Of a stretch of 64,000 nucleotides of DNA, positions 13,887 to 22,742 are shown piece after piece (the first letter of the stretch is position 1; every line of letters starts with the position of its first letter). The stretch lies in the NCBI GenBank assembly GCA_964291545.2, contig OZ219860.1:868001-932000 (forward strand), read 5' to 3'. This stretch comes from G963667675 sp964291545. GTDB lineage: Bacteria; Chloroflexota; Dehalococcoidia; Lucifugimonadales; UBA3495. The position numbers and the translations under genes are program-made. The notes beneath the pieces are model-generated. The model worked only from the letters and a program-made list of their open reading frames with translations, was not told where the DNA came from and did not search any database.

Positions 13887-16800
13887 TGGAAGAACTCTTC
13901 GGCATTTCCATGAACGTCATCATGGTCGCCTTGCTGGTGATTCTCATCCCATCGTTGGCGATTGTCGCGGTGATGGCCTGGCGCAATCGCGTGATGCTTA
14001 AGATGGGCCTGCGCAACATCCCCAGGCGGCCGGCACAGACCGTCCTGATCATAGTCGGCATCATGATCAGCACGTTGATTATGGCCGCCGCTTTCGGAAC
14101 CGGCGACACCATCAGCTACTCCATACGCATCGAGGCGATAAAGGCCCTGGGGACCATCGACGAGGTCATATCGCTGCCCAGGGCATCGGCCGATGACAAC
14201 TTCGGCAGCCAGCCCTACATGCCCTACGACCGGTTTCTTCAACTCAGGGAAGAGACGGCCGGCATAGAAAAAATCGACGGCCTGGGGCCGGGAATCGCGG
14301 AATTCGCTCCCGTGCTGAACCCCCGGACCTCCCTCAGCGAAGGAAACATGCGAATCGTGGGGGTGTTCCCGGACTCAGTGGCAGAGTTCGGCGGCTTGAA
14401 CCTCGCTTCGGGGGGTCCCGCCAACATCGAAGACCTGGGGCAGGACCACGTCTACCTGAACGATGACGCCGCGGAGGAGTTGGACGCCGTCGGGGGCGAC
14501 GAGGTCCGAATTTTCCTGAGCGGCGAGGAGTTGACCTTCCGCGTGTTGGGGATACTGGAGCCAGGGGGCCTGGCCGGGCCGGACCCAACCCTGGCAATGC
14601 CCCTTGAGCGCGCCCAGGAGGTCTTTGGCCGGGAGGGCCAGATTAACTCCATCGCCGTATCCAACACCGGAGGGGTCTTTGCCGGCGCGGAGCACAGCGA
14701 GGAAGTGACCCGGCAGCTCCGGGTGCTGTTCGCGGACCGAGAGGTTGCGGGCCAACTACAGGGACTCCTCAACACGGAAGACGCTCTCGATGCCCTGGAA
14801 CGGCGGGAACTTGACCTGGACGGCCCTCTGCAGGCTGACCTTGCAGCGCTACGCGACGAGCTCACTAAAGAACAGCCGAGCGACGGTCTTATCAGTCTTC
14901 TGGCCGATGAAGCCGTATCCGACGAAGTCCTGGAGGCCCTGGGCCAGGGCGGCCTGACAGACGTCCAGAGGCAGGCGGTCACTTTGTTTGCCGACTTGGG
15001 CGAGCTGCAGGTACTTGACATAAAGAGACAAATCCTGGAGCAAGCCGACGAAATCGGCAGTCAAATCACCACGTTCTTCATAATCATGGGGCTGTTCTCG
15101 ATTATGGTGGGCGTGCTGCTCATATTCCTGATCTTCGTGATGCTAGCGGCGGCCCGCCGCACCGAGATGGGCATGGCCCGGGCCGTGGGCGCCAGGCGCA
15201 GGCACCTGGTGCAGATGTTCCTTTTTGAGGGCAGCGCCTACGCCCTGGTTTCCGGCGCCGCCGGCGTGGTGCTGGGACTGGTGGCCAGCGCCCTCATCGT
15301 CGCCATCATCAACCGGATATTCGCCGCCAGCGCAGGGTTTGACGACTTCCAGATGACCCGCCACTTCGAGGTGCGCAGCGCGGTGGTCGCCTACTGTTTG
15401 GGCATGATTATTACGCTGGCGACGGTGGGAGTGTCGGCCTATCGGGTTAGCCGCACCAACATAGTGTCCGCGGTGAGGGGCCTGCCGGACCCTGCCGCCG
15501 GCGAAGCAAAGGGATGGCGAGATATCGCGTGGGGAGACCTATTACGGGGACTGGCGCTACTGGTTCTGGGCGGCGCCATTACCTTCGTAGCCTCAGAATT
15601 GGACCAAAGACCACTCAGATTCCTCTTCTGGATTGGTGGGCTGATGGTGATCGTTGGGCTGGTGCTTTCTCTGCGCCCCATACTGCCCACAGTATGGAGG
15701 GCCTTCAGTCAGGGATGGCTGGCGCTGGCCGTGGGCATTGTCATACTTGCCTCCTCCCTGGAATCCAACGAAATATCCATCTTCAGGATTGGGGGATCGC
15801 TTACCATCATAGGGCTGGGGCTTTCCCTACGCTCCATCCTGCGGTCCACCCAGATGCGGGCCGACCTCCGGGACCGCCTTGCGTACACCTTCATGGGCAT
15901 CCTAATGCTGGTCTTCTGGGTCGCGCCGTTCAATTGGTTGACCGCAGTGTTCGGGACACTGGAGGGCGGCGGACCTGAACTGTTCTTCATTTCCGGGATA
16001 GCCATGGTGGCGGCGGCGGTCTGGACCGTGATGTACAACGCCGACGTGCTACTGAAGCTGCTCACTTTCATCACCAAGCCGGTGGGACTGCTCCGGCCGG
16101 TGATGGTCACCGCGGTCGCCTATCCCATGAGCTCCAAGTTCCGCACCGGGCTTACCCTGGCCATGTTTGCCCTGGTGATATTCACCCTGATAGTGATGTC
16201 CATCCTCACCAGGGCATTCAGCACCGCGGCCGCTGACATAGACACCAGCACCCTCGGATGGGACATAGGGGGGGAGGTGAACTTCAACACGCCCATCGGG
16301 GATATCCGGCAGGCTATCGCGGACCATCCTGACCTGGACCCCGCAGACTTCGAGGCCGTCGGCGGTTACACCTGGATACCCATAGAGGCCCGCCAGCCGG
16401 GAGCGGAAAACCAGCTTTGGGAGTGGTACGCCGTCAGGGCTGCCGACGACGACTTTTTGGGCGCTGCCGGCGGGAAGCTGAAGCTCATTGCCGACGGCTA
16501 TGGAGAGACCGCTCAAGACGTGTGGCAAGCGTTGAAGAACGACCCTACCCTGGCCGTGGTGGACGCCCTGGCCGTCCCCAGCCGGTCCAGGTTCGATGAC
16601 GACGAAGTGCCCTTCGCATTGGAGGGCGTCTACTACGAGGACGAAAGGATGGACCCCATCGAACTGGAGATACGCGAGCCGCGCTCGGGCGAGGTCCTGA
16701 ACCTGAAGGTTATTGGAGTGCTCGACCAGCTTACCGATTCCTTCGGCCAGATCGGTCTAGGAATGTTCGTATCCAAGCGGGCCTTGGACGACGCAATCTC

Positions 16801-17356
16801 CGTGCAGATTCCCATCACCGCCTACAGGTTCAGGGTAGCGCCGGGAGTGGACCCGCAGCAGGCCGCACGGTCTATAGAAGCAGCTTTCCAGGAGAACGGG
16901 ATGGAAACCGAGGTGCTGGAGGACGTGATAGATGACGCAGCCTCCTCCAATCGGGCTTTCAACTACCTGTTCACCGGGTTCATGGGACTGGGCCTGCTGG
17001 TGGGCATCGCGGCCGTGGGGGTAATCAGCCTGCGGGCCGTGGTGGAGAGGAGGCAGCAAATCGGCGCGCAGCGGGCCATTGGGTACCGCCGGGCTATGGT
17101 GCAGTTGAGCTTCCTGTTCGAGTCTTCCTTCATCGTGCTGTTGGGAGTGGCCATCGGACTGACCCTGGGCACCATCATCTCCTACAACATCGTCAGCGAA
17201 ATCCAACGGGAACTGGAGTCCATCCAATTCTCCATTCCCTGGCTGCAGATAGGAATTATCGTCGCCGTTGCTTACCTGTTCTCGTTGTTGACCACCTACC
17301 TGCCGGCCCGCCAGGCCTCGAGAATATATCCGGCCGAGGCGCTGCGGTACGAGTAA
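13886..17356 (+). CDS. Large FtsX/MacB-type ABC transporter permease (two FtsX modules)
   Basis: An 1156-residue permease, roughly twice MacB length. A first helix and a second near residues 50-65 are followed by an outer domain to about 390. Then come three FtsX helices with the cytoplasmic RRTEMGMARAVGARRRHLVQ loop. About six extra helices fill 550-740. A second outer domain spans about 785-1035, and a second FtsX triplet carries RRQQIGAQRAIGYRRAMVQ. Each loop-plus-triplet repeat is a full FtsX module, so one chain may act as the whole membrane dimer with the ATPase at 13152. Gene start overlaps the ATPase stop. Confidence 0.88.
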   Translation: MEELFGISMNVIMVALLVILIPSLAIVAVMAWRNRVMLKMGLRNIPRRPAQTVLIIVGIMISTLIMAAAFGTGDTISYSIRIEAIKALGTIDEVISLPRASADDNFGSQPYMPYDRFLQLREETAGIEKIDGLGPGIAEFAPVLNPRTSLSEGNMRIVGVFPDSVAEFGGLNLASGGPANIEDLGQDHVYLNDDAAEELDAVGGDEVRIFLSGEELTFRVLGILEPGGLAGPDPTLAMPLERAQEVFGREGQINSIAVSNTGGVFAGAEHSEEVTRQLRVLFADREVAGQLQGLLNTEDALDALERRELDLDGPLQADLAALRDELTKEQPSDGLISLLADEAVSDEVLEALGQGGLTDVQRQAVTLFADLGELQVLDIKRQILEQADEIGSQITTFFIIMGLFSIMVGVLLIFLIFVMLAAARRTEMGMARAVGARRRHLVQMFLFEGSAYALVSGAAGVVLGLVASALIVAIINRIFAASAGFDDFQMTRHFEVRSAVVAYCLGMIITLATVGVSAYRVSRTNIVSAVRGLPDPAAGEAKGWRDIAWGDLLRGLALLVLGGAITFVASELDQRPLRFLFWIGGLMVIVGLVLSLRPILPTVWRAFSQGWLALAVGIVILASSLESNEISIFRIGGSLTIIGLGLSLRSILRSTQMRADLRDRLAYTFMGILMLVFWVAPFNWLTAVFGTLEGGGPELFFISGIAMVAAAVWTVMYNADVLLKLLTFITKPVGLLRPVMVTAVAYPMSSKFRTGLTLAMFALVIFTLIVMSILTRAFSTAAADIDTSTLGWDIGGEVNFNTPIGDIRQAIADHPDLDPADFEAVGGYTWIPIEARQPGAENQLWEWYAVRAADDDFLGAAGGKLKLIADGYGETAQDVWQALKNDPTLAVVDALAVPSRSRFDDDEVPFALEGVYYEDERMDPIELEIREPRSGEVLNLKVIGVLDQLTDSFGQIGLGMFVSKRALDDAISVQIPITAYRFRVAPGVDPQQAARSIEAAFQENGMETEVLEDVIDDAASSNRAFNYLFTGFMGLGLLVGIAAVGVISLRAVVERRQQIGAQRAIGYRRAMVQLSFLFESSFIVLLGVAIGLTLGTIISYNIVSEIQRELESIQFSIPWLQIGIIVAVAYLFSLLTTYLPARQASRIYPAEALRYE

Positions 17357-17461
17357 ATCTGGCCGGGCGCGGCCTACCGGAGGCGGCGCGTTCCCTTGTT
17401 GGCGGACCGGTTGCGTAATACTGGGAGTCACCTGCCGCGGTGCTAGGAGGCTGAGCGCCCC

Positions 17462-18676
17462 GTGGACTCGAAAGACTACGACGTAGTAATTGTCGGGGGC
17501 GGCATAGTCGGCCTCTCCACCGCCATGCAACTCAACCGCCGGTTTCCCGGCTGGCGGATTGGACTGGCAGAAAAAGAATCTGACATTGCCCGCCACCAGA
17601 CGGGCCACAACAGCGGGGTGATTCACTCCGGCATCTACTACCGTCCCGATTCCCAAAAGGCCAAGTTCTGCGTCGCGGGGGTCCAGGCCCTGCTGCGCTT
17701 TTGCGATGAGAACGAAATCGAGTACGAGCAGTGCGGCAAGGTCATAGTCGCCACCGCCGACGAGGAATTGGGGAGGCTGAATGACCTCCACCAACGAGGG
17801 ACAGCCAACGGGGTGCAGGGGCTGGAAATGATCGGGCCTGAGCGGCTAAAGGAGATCGAACCCCATGCCGCCGGCGTCCAGGCCCTGTGGTCGCCGGCGA
17901 CGGGCATAGTCGACTACCTGAAAGTCGCCGCAGCCTACGCTGCTAGGTTCCAAGAGAGCGGAGGAACCGTCTACACCGGCGCGCCGGTCACCCGGATAAC
18001 CCGCCATGCCGACGGGGTGGTATTGGAAACGCCCGCCGGCGATCTGAAGGCCAAGCACGTCATCAACTGCGCGGGACTGCACGCCGACCGCATCGCCGAG
18101 ATGATGGGCGAGCGTTTGGACGTTAGGATCATCCCTTTCCGCGGGGAGTATTTCACCCTGGAGCCGGAGCGGCGCAACCTGGTAAAGGGCCTGATATACC
18201 CGGTGCCGGACCCAAGGTTCCCATTCCTGGGAGTCCACTACACCCGGACTATTCAGGGACAGGTGGAGGCGGGGCCCAACGCGGTGCTGGCCCTGGGCCG
18301 TGAAGGCTACCGGAAATCAGACTTCAGCCCGCGGGACTCCTGGGGCACTTTCACCTTCCCCGGCTTTTGGAAAATGTCGGCCAGGCACTGGCGGGTCGGC
18401 GTCAGCGAAATGAGGCGGTCTTACAGCAAGAAACGATTTGTGCGCGACCTGCAACGCCTTCTGCCGGAGATACAAGAACAGGACCTGGCCCCTGGCGGGT
18501 CCGGAGTTCGCGCTCAGGCGGTGGCGCGGAACGGGGCCATACTCGACGACTTCCACATCCTCCGGGGGCGGGAAGCCATCCACGTCCTCAACGCACCGTC
18601 GCCGGGGGCCACGTCTTCGCTGGCCATCGGCGCCCACATCGTCGAACTGGCGGCCGAGACCTTCGGGGCTGGCTAG
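17462..18676 (+). CDS. lhgO: L-2-hydroxyglutarate oxidase (LhgO), FAD-dependent
   Basis: A 404-residue flavoprotein of the DAO fold. The FAD-binding VIVGGGIVGLSTA motif begins at about residue 8. It is followed by the LhgO-type segments HQTGHNSGVIHSGIYY, a mid-protein ALWSPATGIVDY and the C-terminal NAPSPGATSSLAIG. The family oxidises L-2-hydroxyglutarate to 2-oxoglutarate, passing electrons to the quinone pool. Translation starts at GTG 17462, with AGGAGG 10 bp upstream. It stands alone between the ABC permease and a broken dehydratase gene. Confidence 0.92.
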   Translation: MDSKDYDVVIVGGGIVGLSTAMQLNRRFPGWRIGLAEKESDIARHQTGHNSGVIHSGIYYRPDSQKAKFCVAGVQALLRFCDENEIEYEQCGKVIVATADEELGRLNDLHQRGTANGVQGLEMIGPERLKEIEPHAAGVQALWSPATGIVDYLKVAAAYAARFQESGGTVYTGAPVTRITRHADGVVLETPAGDLKAKHVINCAGLHADRIAEMMGERLDVRIIPFRGEYFTLEPERRNLVKGLIYPVPDPRFPFLGVHYTRTIQGQVEAGPNAVLALGREGYRKSDFSPRDSWGTFTFPGFWKMSARHWRVGVSEMRRSYSKKRFVRDLQRLLPEIQEQDLAPGGSGVRAQAVARNGAILDDFHILRGREAIHVLNAPSPGATSSLAIGAHIVELAAETFGAG

Positions 18677-18808
18677 CCGCCAAGTTGATAGGCCATAGAG
18701 CGACGGCTATAATCCAGCGAATCCTAACTGGGTGCTTAGGAACCTCATGACCCGTTTTGCCCAACTCTGGCGCCATGCCCTCGTCACCCGAGTGAGGAAG
18801 ACGTAGCC

Positions 18809-19703
18809 GTGGTAAGACTGGACCGGCAGGAACGCCTCGAACTGGACCTGGGCGCTTGGACGGTGAGCGAAGAGTTCGTTGCCGCCTACCTGGATGCCGT
18901 CGGAACGACCCGTTTTGACGGGTCGCCCGCCTATTTTCAGAACCGCCTGGCGCCGCCCCTGGCATTGGCGGCCAAGGGACTGGGCTCGTTGCTGGAGAAG
19001 CTGGAACTCCCGCCTGGGGCCATCCACAGCGTCCAGGAAATCGAGACAAAGCAGTCTATTCCCTTTGGCTCGCAGGTAACCCGCCCAGGCCATTGTCGGC
19101 CCGGCCAGGCGCCGCGGCGACATGGAATTGCTCGCCGTCAATCTAAGCCTTCAAGATGGCGCTGGGTCCCCTGCTTTGGAGAGCAAGAGCACCGTATTGG
19201 TGCTGGACAGGTCTTCCGACGCAACTGCGCAGGACAGTACAGCCCGCGGGGAGAAGGGCAGCACTATTTCAGAAGCCACGGCGGGAAACGACGCAGAGGC
19301 GCAGGCAACGGCGCTGCCGGTGGTGGCAAGGACCATCAGCCAGGCCCAACTGAACGCCTACGCCGACGTGTCGAGAGACCGGAACCCACTCCACCTGGAC
19401 GCAGCCTTCGCGTCCACCACCATGTTCGGCGGCATCATCGCCCATGGAATGTTGACTCTGGCTTTCATATCGGAGATGATGGCCCTTGAATTTGGCAGGG
19501 CATGGCTTGAAACCGGTGGGTTGAAAGTCCGGTTCAAGGGCGCGGCTCGCCCCGGCGACAGGGTGGAAACCGGAGGCAGAATCACCAAGGAAGAGCCTGT
19601 GCCCTCAGGGCTGCGGTTGACCTGCAGCGTTTCGGCCCACGGGCCGGAGCAGGGACAAGAGTTGATTACCGGCTCCGCTAAGGTGGAGCTTGAGAATACA
19701 TAG
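18809..19703 (+). pseudogene. MaoC-like two-domain acyl-CoA dehydratase, frameshifted
   Basis: The first part, GTG 18809 to about 19080, encodes an N-terminal hot-dog (FAS1-type dehydratase) domain ending IPFGSQVT. The rest continues one frame over, with a C-terminal MaoC hot-dog carrying the hydratase-2 residues in ADVSRDRNPLHLD and IIAHGMLTLAF. Removing one C from the run at 19080-19082 joins the two frames as VTAQAIVGPARRRGDM, giving about 297 residues, normal for the family. The break is therefore a single-base insertion, either a recent mutation or an assembly error; the protein is otherwise intact. It would hydrate or dehydrate a (3R)-hydroxyacyl-CoA and precedes plsX-fabG. Confidence 0.82.
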
Positions 19704-19803
19704 TCCACCGGCCATATGCAGCCGGCGATGCTACTTTACATAACCCCGTTTCGGGCCTTCGGCATACCGTTGGTCACGCGCGGCTTGTGAGGACGCCTTA
19801 TAC

Positions 19804-20862
19804 ATGCCCGATGTTGCAGGACAGAAGAACTCCCCGGTGCGCGTCGCCCTGGACGCCATGGGCGGCGACTACGGCCCCGAGGAGACGGTCAAGGGCGCAG
19901 TCGAGGCGCTGCGGCGCGACGACGTGGAGATCCTGCTTGTTGGAGACCCTGACCACGTCCAGGCCCAACTGGACCGGTACGACGCGGTACAGGGGTCCAT
20001 ATCGGTAGTCCCGTCGCAGGGAGTGATCAGCGACGACGAGCACCCCTTGCAGGCCATCAGGCACAAGCCGGAAGCCTCGGTGCTGGTGGCCACCGGATTA
20101 GTGAAAAAGGGCCGCGCCGACGTGATGGTGTCCATGGGATCGACGGGAGCCTCGATGGCCAGTTCAGTGCTGGTGCTGGGGTTGATGGACGGGCTGGACC
20201 GCCCCTGCCTGGGAGGCCCGTTCCTGGGCCTGGCGCCCCGCACCGTACTGGTGGACATGGGCAGCAACGTCGATTGCCGGCCCGTCATGCTCCTGAATTT
20301 CGCCGCCCTGGGCGTTGCCTTCGCCCGCAAGTTCCTGGACATCCAAGACCCGCGGGTTGGCCTGCTCAGCGTGGGCGCCGAAACCGCCAAGGGCAACCGC
20401 CAGGTGCAGGAAAGCCACCAGCTATTCAACGACAGCGGCCTCAACTTCGTGGGCAACGTCGAGGGAATGGACTTCTTCACCGAGAAGGCCGACGTTGTCG
20501 TATGCGACGGCTTCGTGGGCAACATCCTTATGAAGTTTACCGAGGGCCTGGGCAGCGCGCTGTTTCCCTTCCTGGAACAGCGGCTTGGGTCCTATCTGGA
20601 GCCGCAGGCGATAAAGGCCATTGCTTCAGACCTCTGGCAAGTGACCAACCTGCCCAGGACCATGGGCGGGCCACTCTTCGGCGTCAACGGCCCGGTGGTC
20701 CTGGGTCACGGCTCATCCAGCGCAGACGGCGTCGCCGGGGCCATCCATACCGGCGTCAGGTACGTCAGGCTGGGCTTGCTGGACAGCATGCGACAGGAGC
20801 TGCTCGAGGTCGGCAAGCGGCTCCCGGAAGACCCGCAACAGGACAGAAAGGCTGACGGTTGA
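19804..20862 (+). CDS. plsX: Phosphate acyltransferase PlsX
   Basis: A 352-residue enzyme that turns acyl-ACP and phosphate into acyl-phosphate, the first step of phospholipid synthesis in most bacteria. The start region VALDAMGGDYGPE, the central SMGSTGASMA and VDMGSNVDCRP, and the VCDGFVGNILMKFTEG motif are diagnostic. It overlaps fabG by 4 bp, the usual plsX-fabG linkage of fatty-acid genes. No fabD, fabH or acpP is in the window. Confidence 0.96.
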   Translation: MPDVAGQKNSPVRVALDAMGGDYGPEETVKGAVEALRRDDVEILLVGDPDHVQAQLDRYDAVQGSISVVPSQGVISDDEHPLQAIRHKPEASVLVATGLVKKGRADVMVSMGSTGASMASSVLVLGLMDGLDRPCLGGPFLGLAPRTVLVDMGSNVDCRPVMLLNFAALGVAFARKFLDIQDPRVGLLSVGAETAKGNRQVQESHQLFNDSGLNFVGNVEGMDFFTEKADVVVCDGFVGNILMKFTEGLGSALFPFLEQRLGSYLEPQAIKAIASDLWQVTNLPRTMGGPLFGVNGPVVLGHGSSSADGVAGAIHTGVRYVRLGLLDSMRQELLEVGKRLPEDPQQDRKADG

Positions 20863-21623
20863 AACCTATGGGCAACGCAGGCGAGTTGACAGGGAAGGTA
20901 GCGCTGGTCACGGGAGCATCCCGGGGCATCGGCGCGGCCATCGCCTCCCGCCTGGCTAACGCCGGCGCCAAGGTAGCCGTCAACTACCATTTCAGCCGCG
21001 ACGCCGCCGCCTCGGTGGTGGATGACATAAGGTCCGAAGGCGGCGAGGCCCTGCTGCTGGAGGGAGACGTTTCCCAGGACGGCTTCGCCGAGTCCGCAGT
21101 GAAGCACGTGTTGGAACAGTGGCAGCGCATCGACATCCTGGTAAACAACGCCGGAATCAACCGCGACCGCCTGCTGCTGCGCATGACTCCCGACGAGTGG
21201 GACCAGGTGCTGCAGGTCAACCTGCGGGGAGCGTTCCTGTGCACCAAGTACGTTCTGCCCCACCTGATAAGGCAGCACAGCGGGCGCGTGGTCAACATTT
21301 CATCCGTGGTGGGCATAAGCGGCAATCCGGGCCAGGCCAACTACGCCGCGGCCAAAGCCGGGCTCATCGGCTTCACCAAGGCCGTAGCGCGGGAGGTGGC
21401 GTCCAGGAAAGTCACCATCAATGCCCTGGCGCCCGGATTCATCACCACCGGGATGGCTGAAGAACTGCCCGAGGATACCCGCAAGCAAATAATGGGGCGG
21501 ATACCCATGGGCCAGTTCGGCACGCCGGAGGACGTGGCCGAAGCCGCGTTGTTCCTCTGCACCGACGGCGCAGCATACATCACAGGGCAAGTGCTGGCCA
21601 TCGACGGCGGCCTTATCGCCTGA
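20859..21623 (+). CDS. fabG: 3-oxoacyl-[ACP] reductase FabG
   Basis: A 254-residue short-chain dehydrogenase reducing 3-oxoacyl-ACP with NADPH. The cofactor loop TGASRGIGAA, NNAG, the catalytic Ser in NISSVVG, the YAAAKAG (Tyr-x3-Lys) motif and the C-terminal ITGQVLAIDGGLIA tail are all present, as in true FabG. It may start at TTG 20859 (overlapping the plsX stop as TTGA) or at ATG 20868. Because it is coupled to plsX, a role in fatty-acid synthesis is favoured over other SDR activities. Confidence 0.92.
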   Translation: MKPMGNAGELTGKVALVTGASRGIGAAIASRLANAGAKVAVNYHFSRDAAASVVDDIRSEGGEALLLEGDVSQDGFAESAVKHVLEQWQRIDILVNNAGINRDRLLLRMTPDEWDQVLQVNLRGAFLCTKYVLPHLIRQHSGRVVNISSVVGISGNPGQANYAAAKAGLIGFTKAVAREVASRKVTINALAPGFITTGMAEELPEDTRKQIMGRIPMGQFGTPEDVAEAALFLCTDGAAYITGQVLAIDGGLIA

Positions 21624-21709
21624 GGCGACTCCATTCCATCTGCTGACTAATTTGCCCAGCCGGCCGGCGACCGCGCGACCCCGCAATCCGGCAATGATCA
21701 GGAGGCTCT

Positions 21710-22672
21710 ATGCCCCTCGACAGGGCCACCGTTAAATTTCTGGCACAACTGCCTGAATCCGGCGGAAAGCCTCTGAACGAATGCACCCCGCAAGAGGTCC
21801 GGGCTTTAGGGCCCATCTGGGCCGAATTCAACGGGCCGGCTCCGGAAATGACGCGGGTCGAAGAGCACACAATCCCAACGCCTGATGGCCAAGTCCCCAT
21901 CCGGGTCCTGGTCCCGAACCCGCATCCCCTGGGGGTGCTGGTCTACTACCACGGCGGCGGATGGGTCGCCGGTTCCATCGACGAGTCCGACACCATGGCC
22001 AGGAAAATTGCGGAGCGAACGTCTTGCGCTCTGGTCCTGGTCGAGTACCGGCTGGCGCCGGAGCATCCCTATCCCGCGGCGGTGGACGACTCTTACGCCG
22101 CCTTGGAATGGGTCGGCAGCCACCGGGGCGATATTGCCTGGCATGACGCCCCGCTGATGGTCGCCGGCGATAGCGCCGGGGGAAACCTGGCCGCGGTGAT
22201 GGCCCTGCGAGCCCGCGACCGCGGCGGGCCCGACATAGCCTTGCAGGTGCTCATATACCCGGTCACCGACGCCGATTTCAGCCGCCCTTCCTACGACGAT
22301 TCTGGCGCAGGCCCCTACAGCGACCAGTTGCTTTCCCGTGAAGCCATGGTCTGGTACTGGGACCACTACCTGCCGGACCCTTCCCGCCGTACCGAGCCGG
22401 ACGCATCACCTTTGCGGGCAAGCGATTTTTCGGGCCTCCCTCCGGCTGTTATACTGACCGCAGAGCACGACGTGTTGCGAGACGAGGGCGAGGCCTACGC
22501 CGAGGCCCTGCAGGCCGCCGGCGTGCCGGTGGACTTCAAGAGATACCCCGGCCAGATGCACGGGTTCTTTACCACGCTGGCGCTGCCCGGCAGCGAGTTG
22601 GGCTTCCAACAGGTCGTGGTTGCGGTGAGGGCATGTATTGCCAGGGAGCGCAAGGCTCGCCGGTTTCGATAG
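21710..22672 (+). CDS. Alpha/beta hydrolase of the hormone-sensitive-lipase family
   Basis: A 320-residue carboxylesterase. The HSL-family oxyanion motif HGGGW starts at residue 81, the nucleophile is Ser155 in GDSAGG, and the triad is completed by Asp254 (AEHDVL) and His284 (MHGFF). YRLAPEHPYPAA is the family's usual linker. AGGAGG precedes the ATG closely. It lies 70 bp before a Baeyer-Villiger monooxygenase on the same strand. A logical role is to split the ester or lactone that enzyme makes. No signal peptide is present. Confidence 0.93.
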   Translation: MPLDRATVKFLAQLPESGGKPLNECTPQEVRALGPIWAEFNGPAPEMTRVEEHTIPTPDGQVPIRVLVPNPHPLGVLVYYHGGGWVAGSIDESDTMARKIAERTSCALVLVEYRLAPEHPYPAAVDDSYAALEWVGSHRGDIAWHDAPLMVAGDSAGGNLAAVMALRARDRGGPDIALQVLIYPVTDADFSRPSYDDSGAGPYSDQLLSREAMVWYWDHYLPDPSRRTEPDASPLRASDFSGLPPAVILTAEHDVLRDEGEAYAEALQAAGVPVDFKRYPGQMHGFFTTLALPGSELGFQQVVVAVRACIARERKARRFR

Positions 22673-22742
22673 CAAGCATCCCGCCAATGGCCGCCGGCCG
22701 TTGGCCCAAAGTTCCCGGACGACAACCAGCTAGGGAGGCCAT

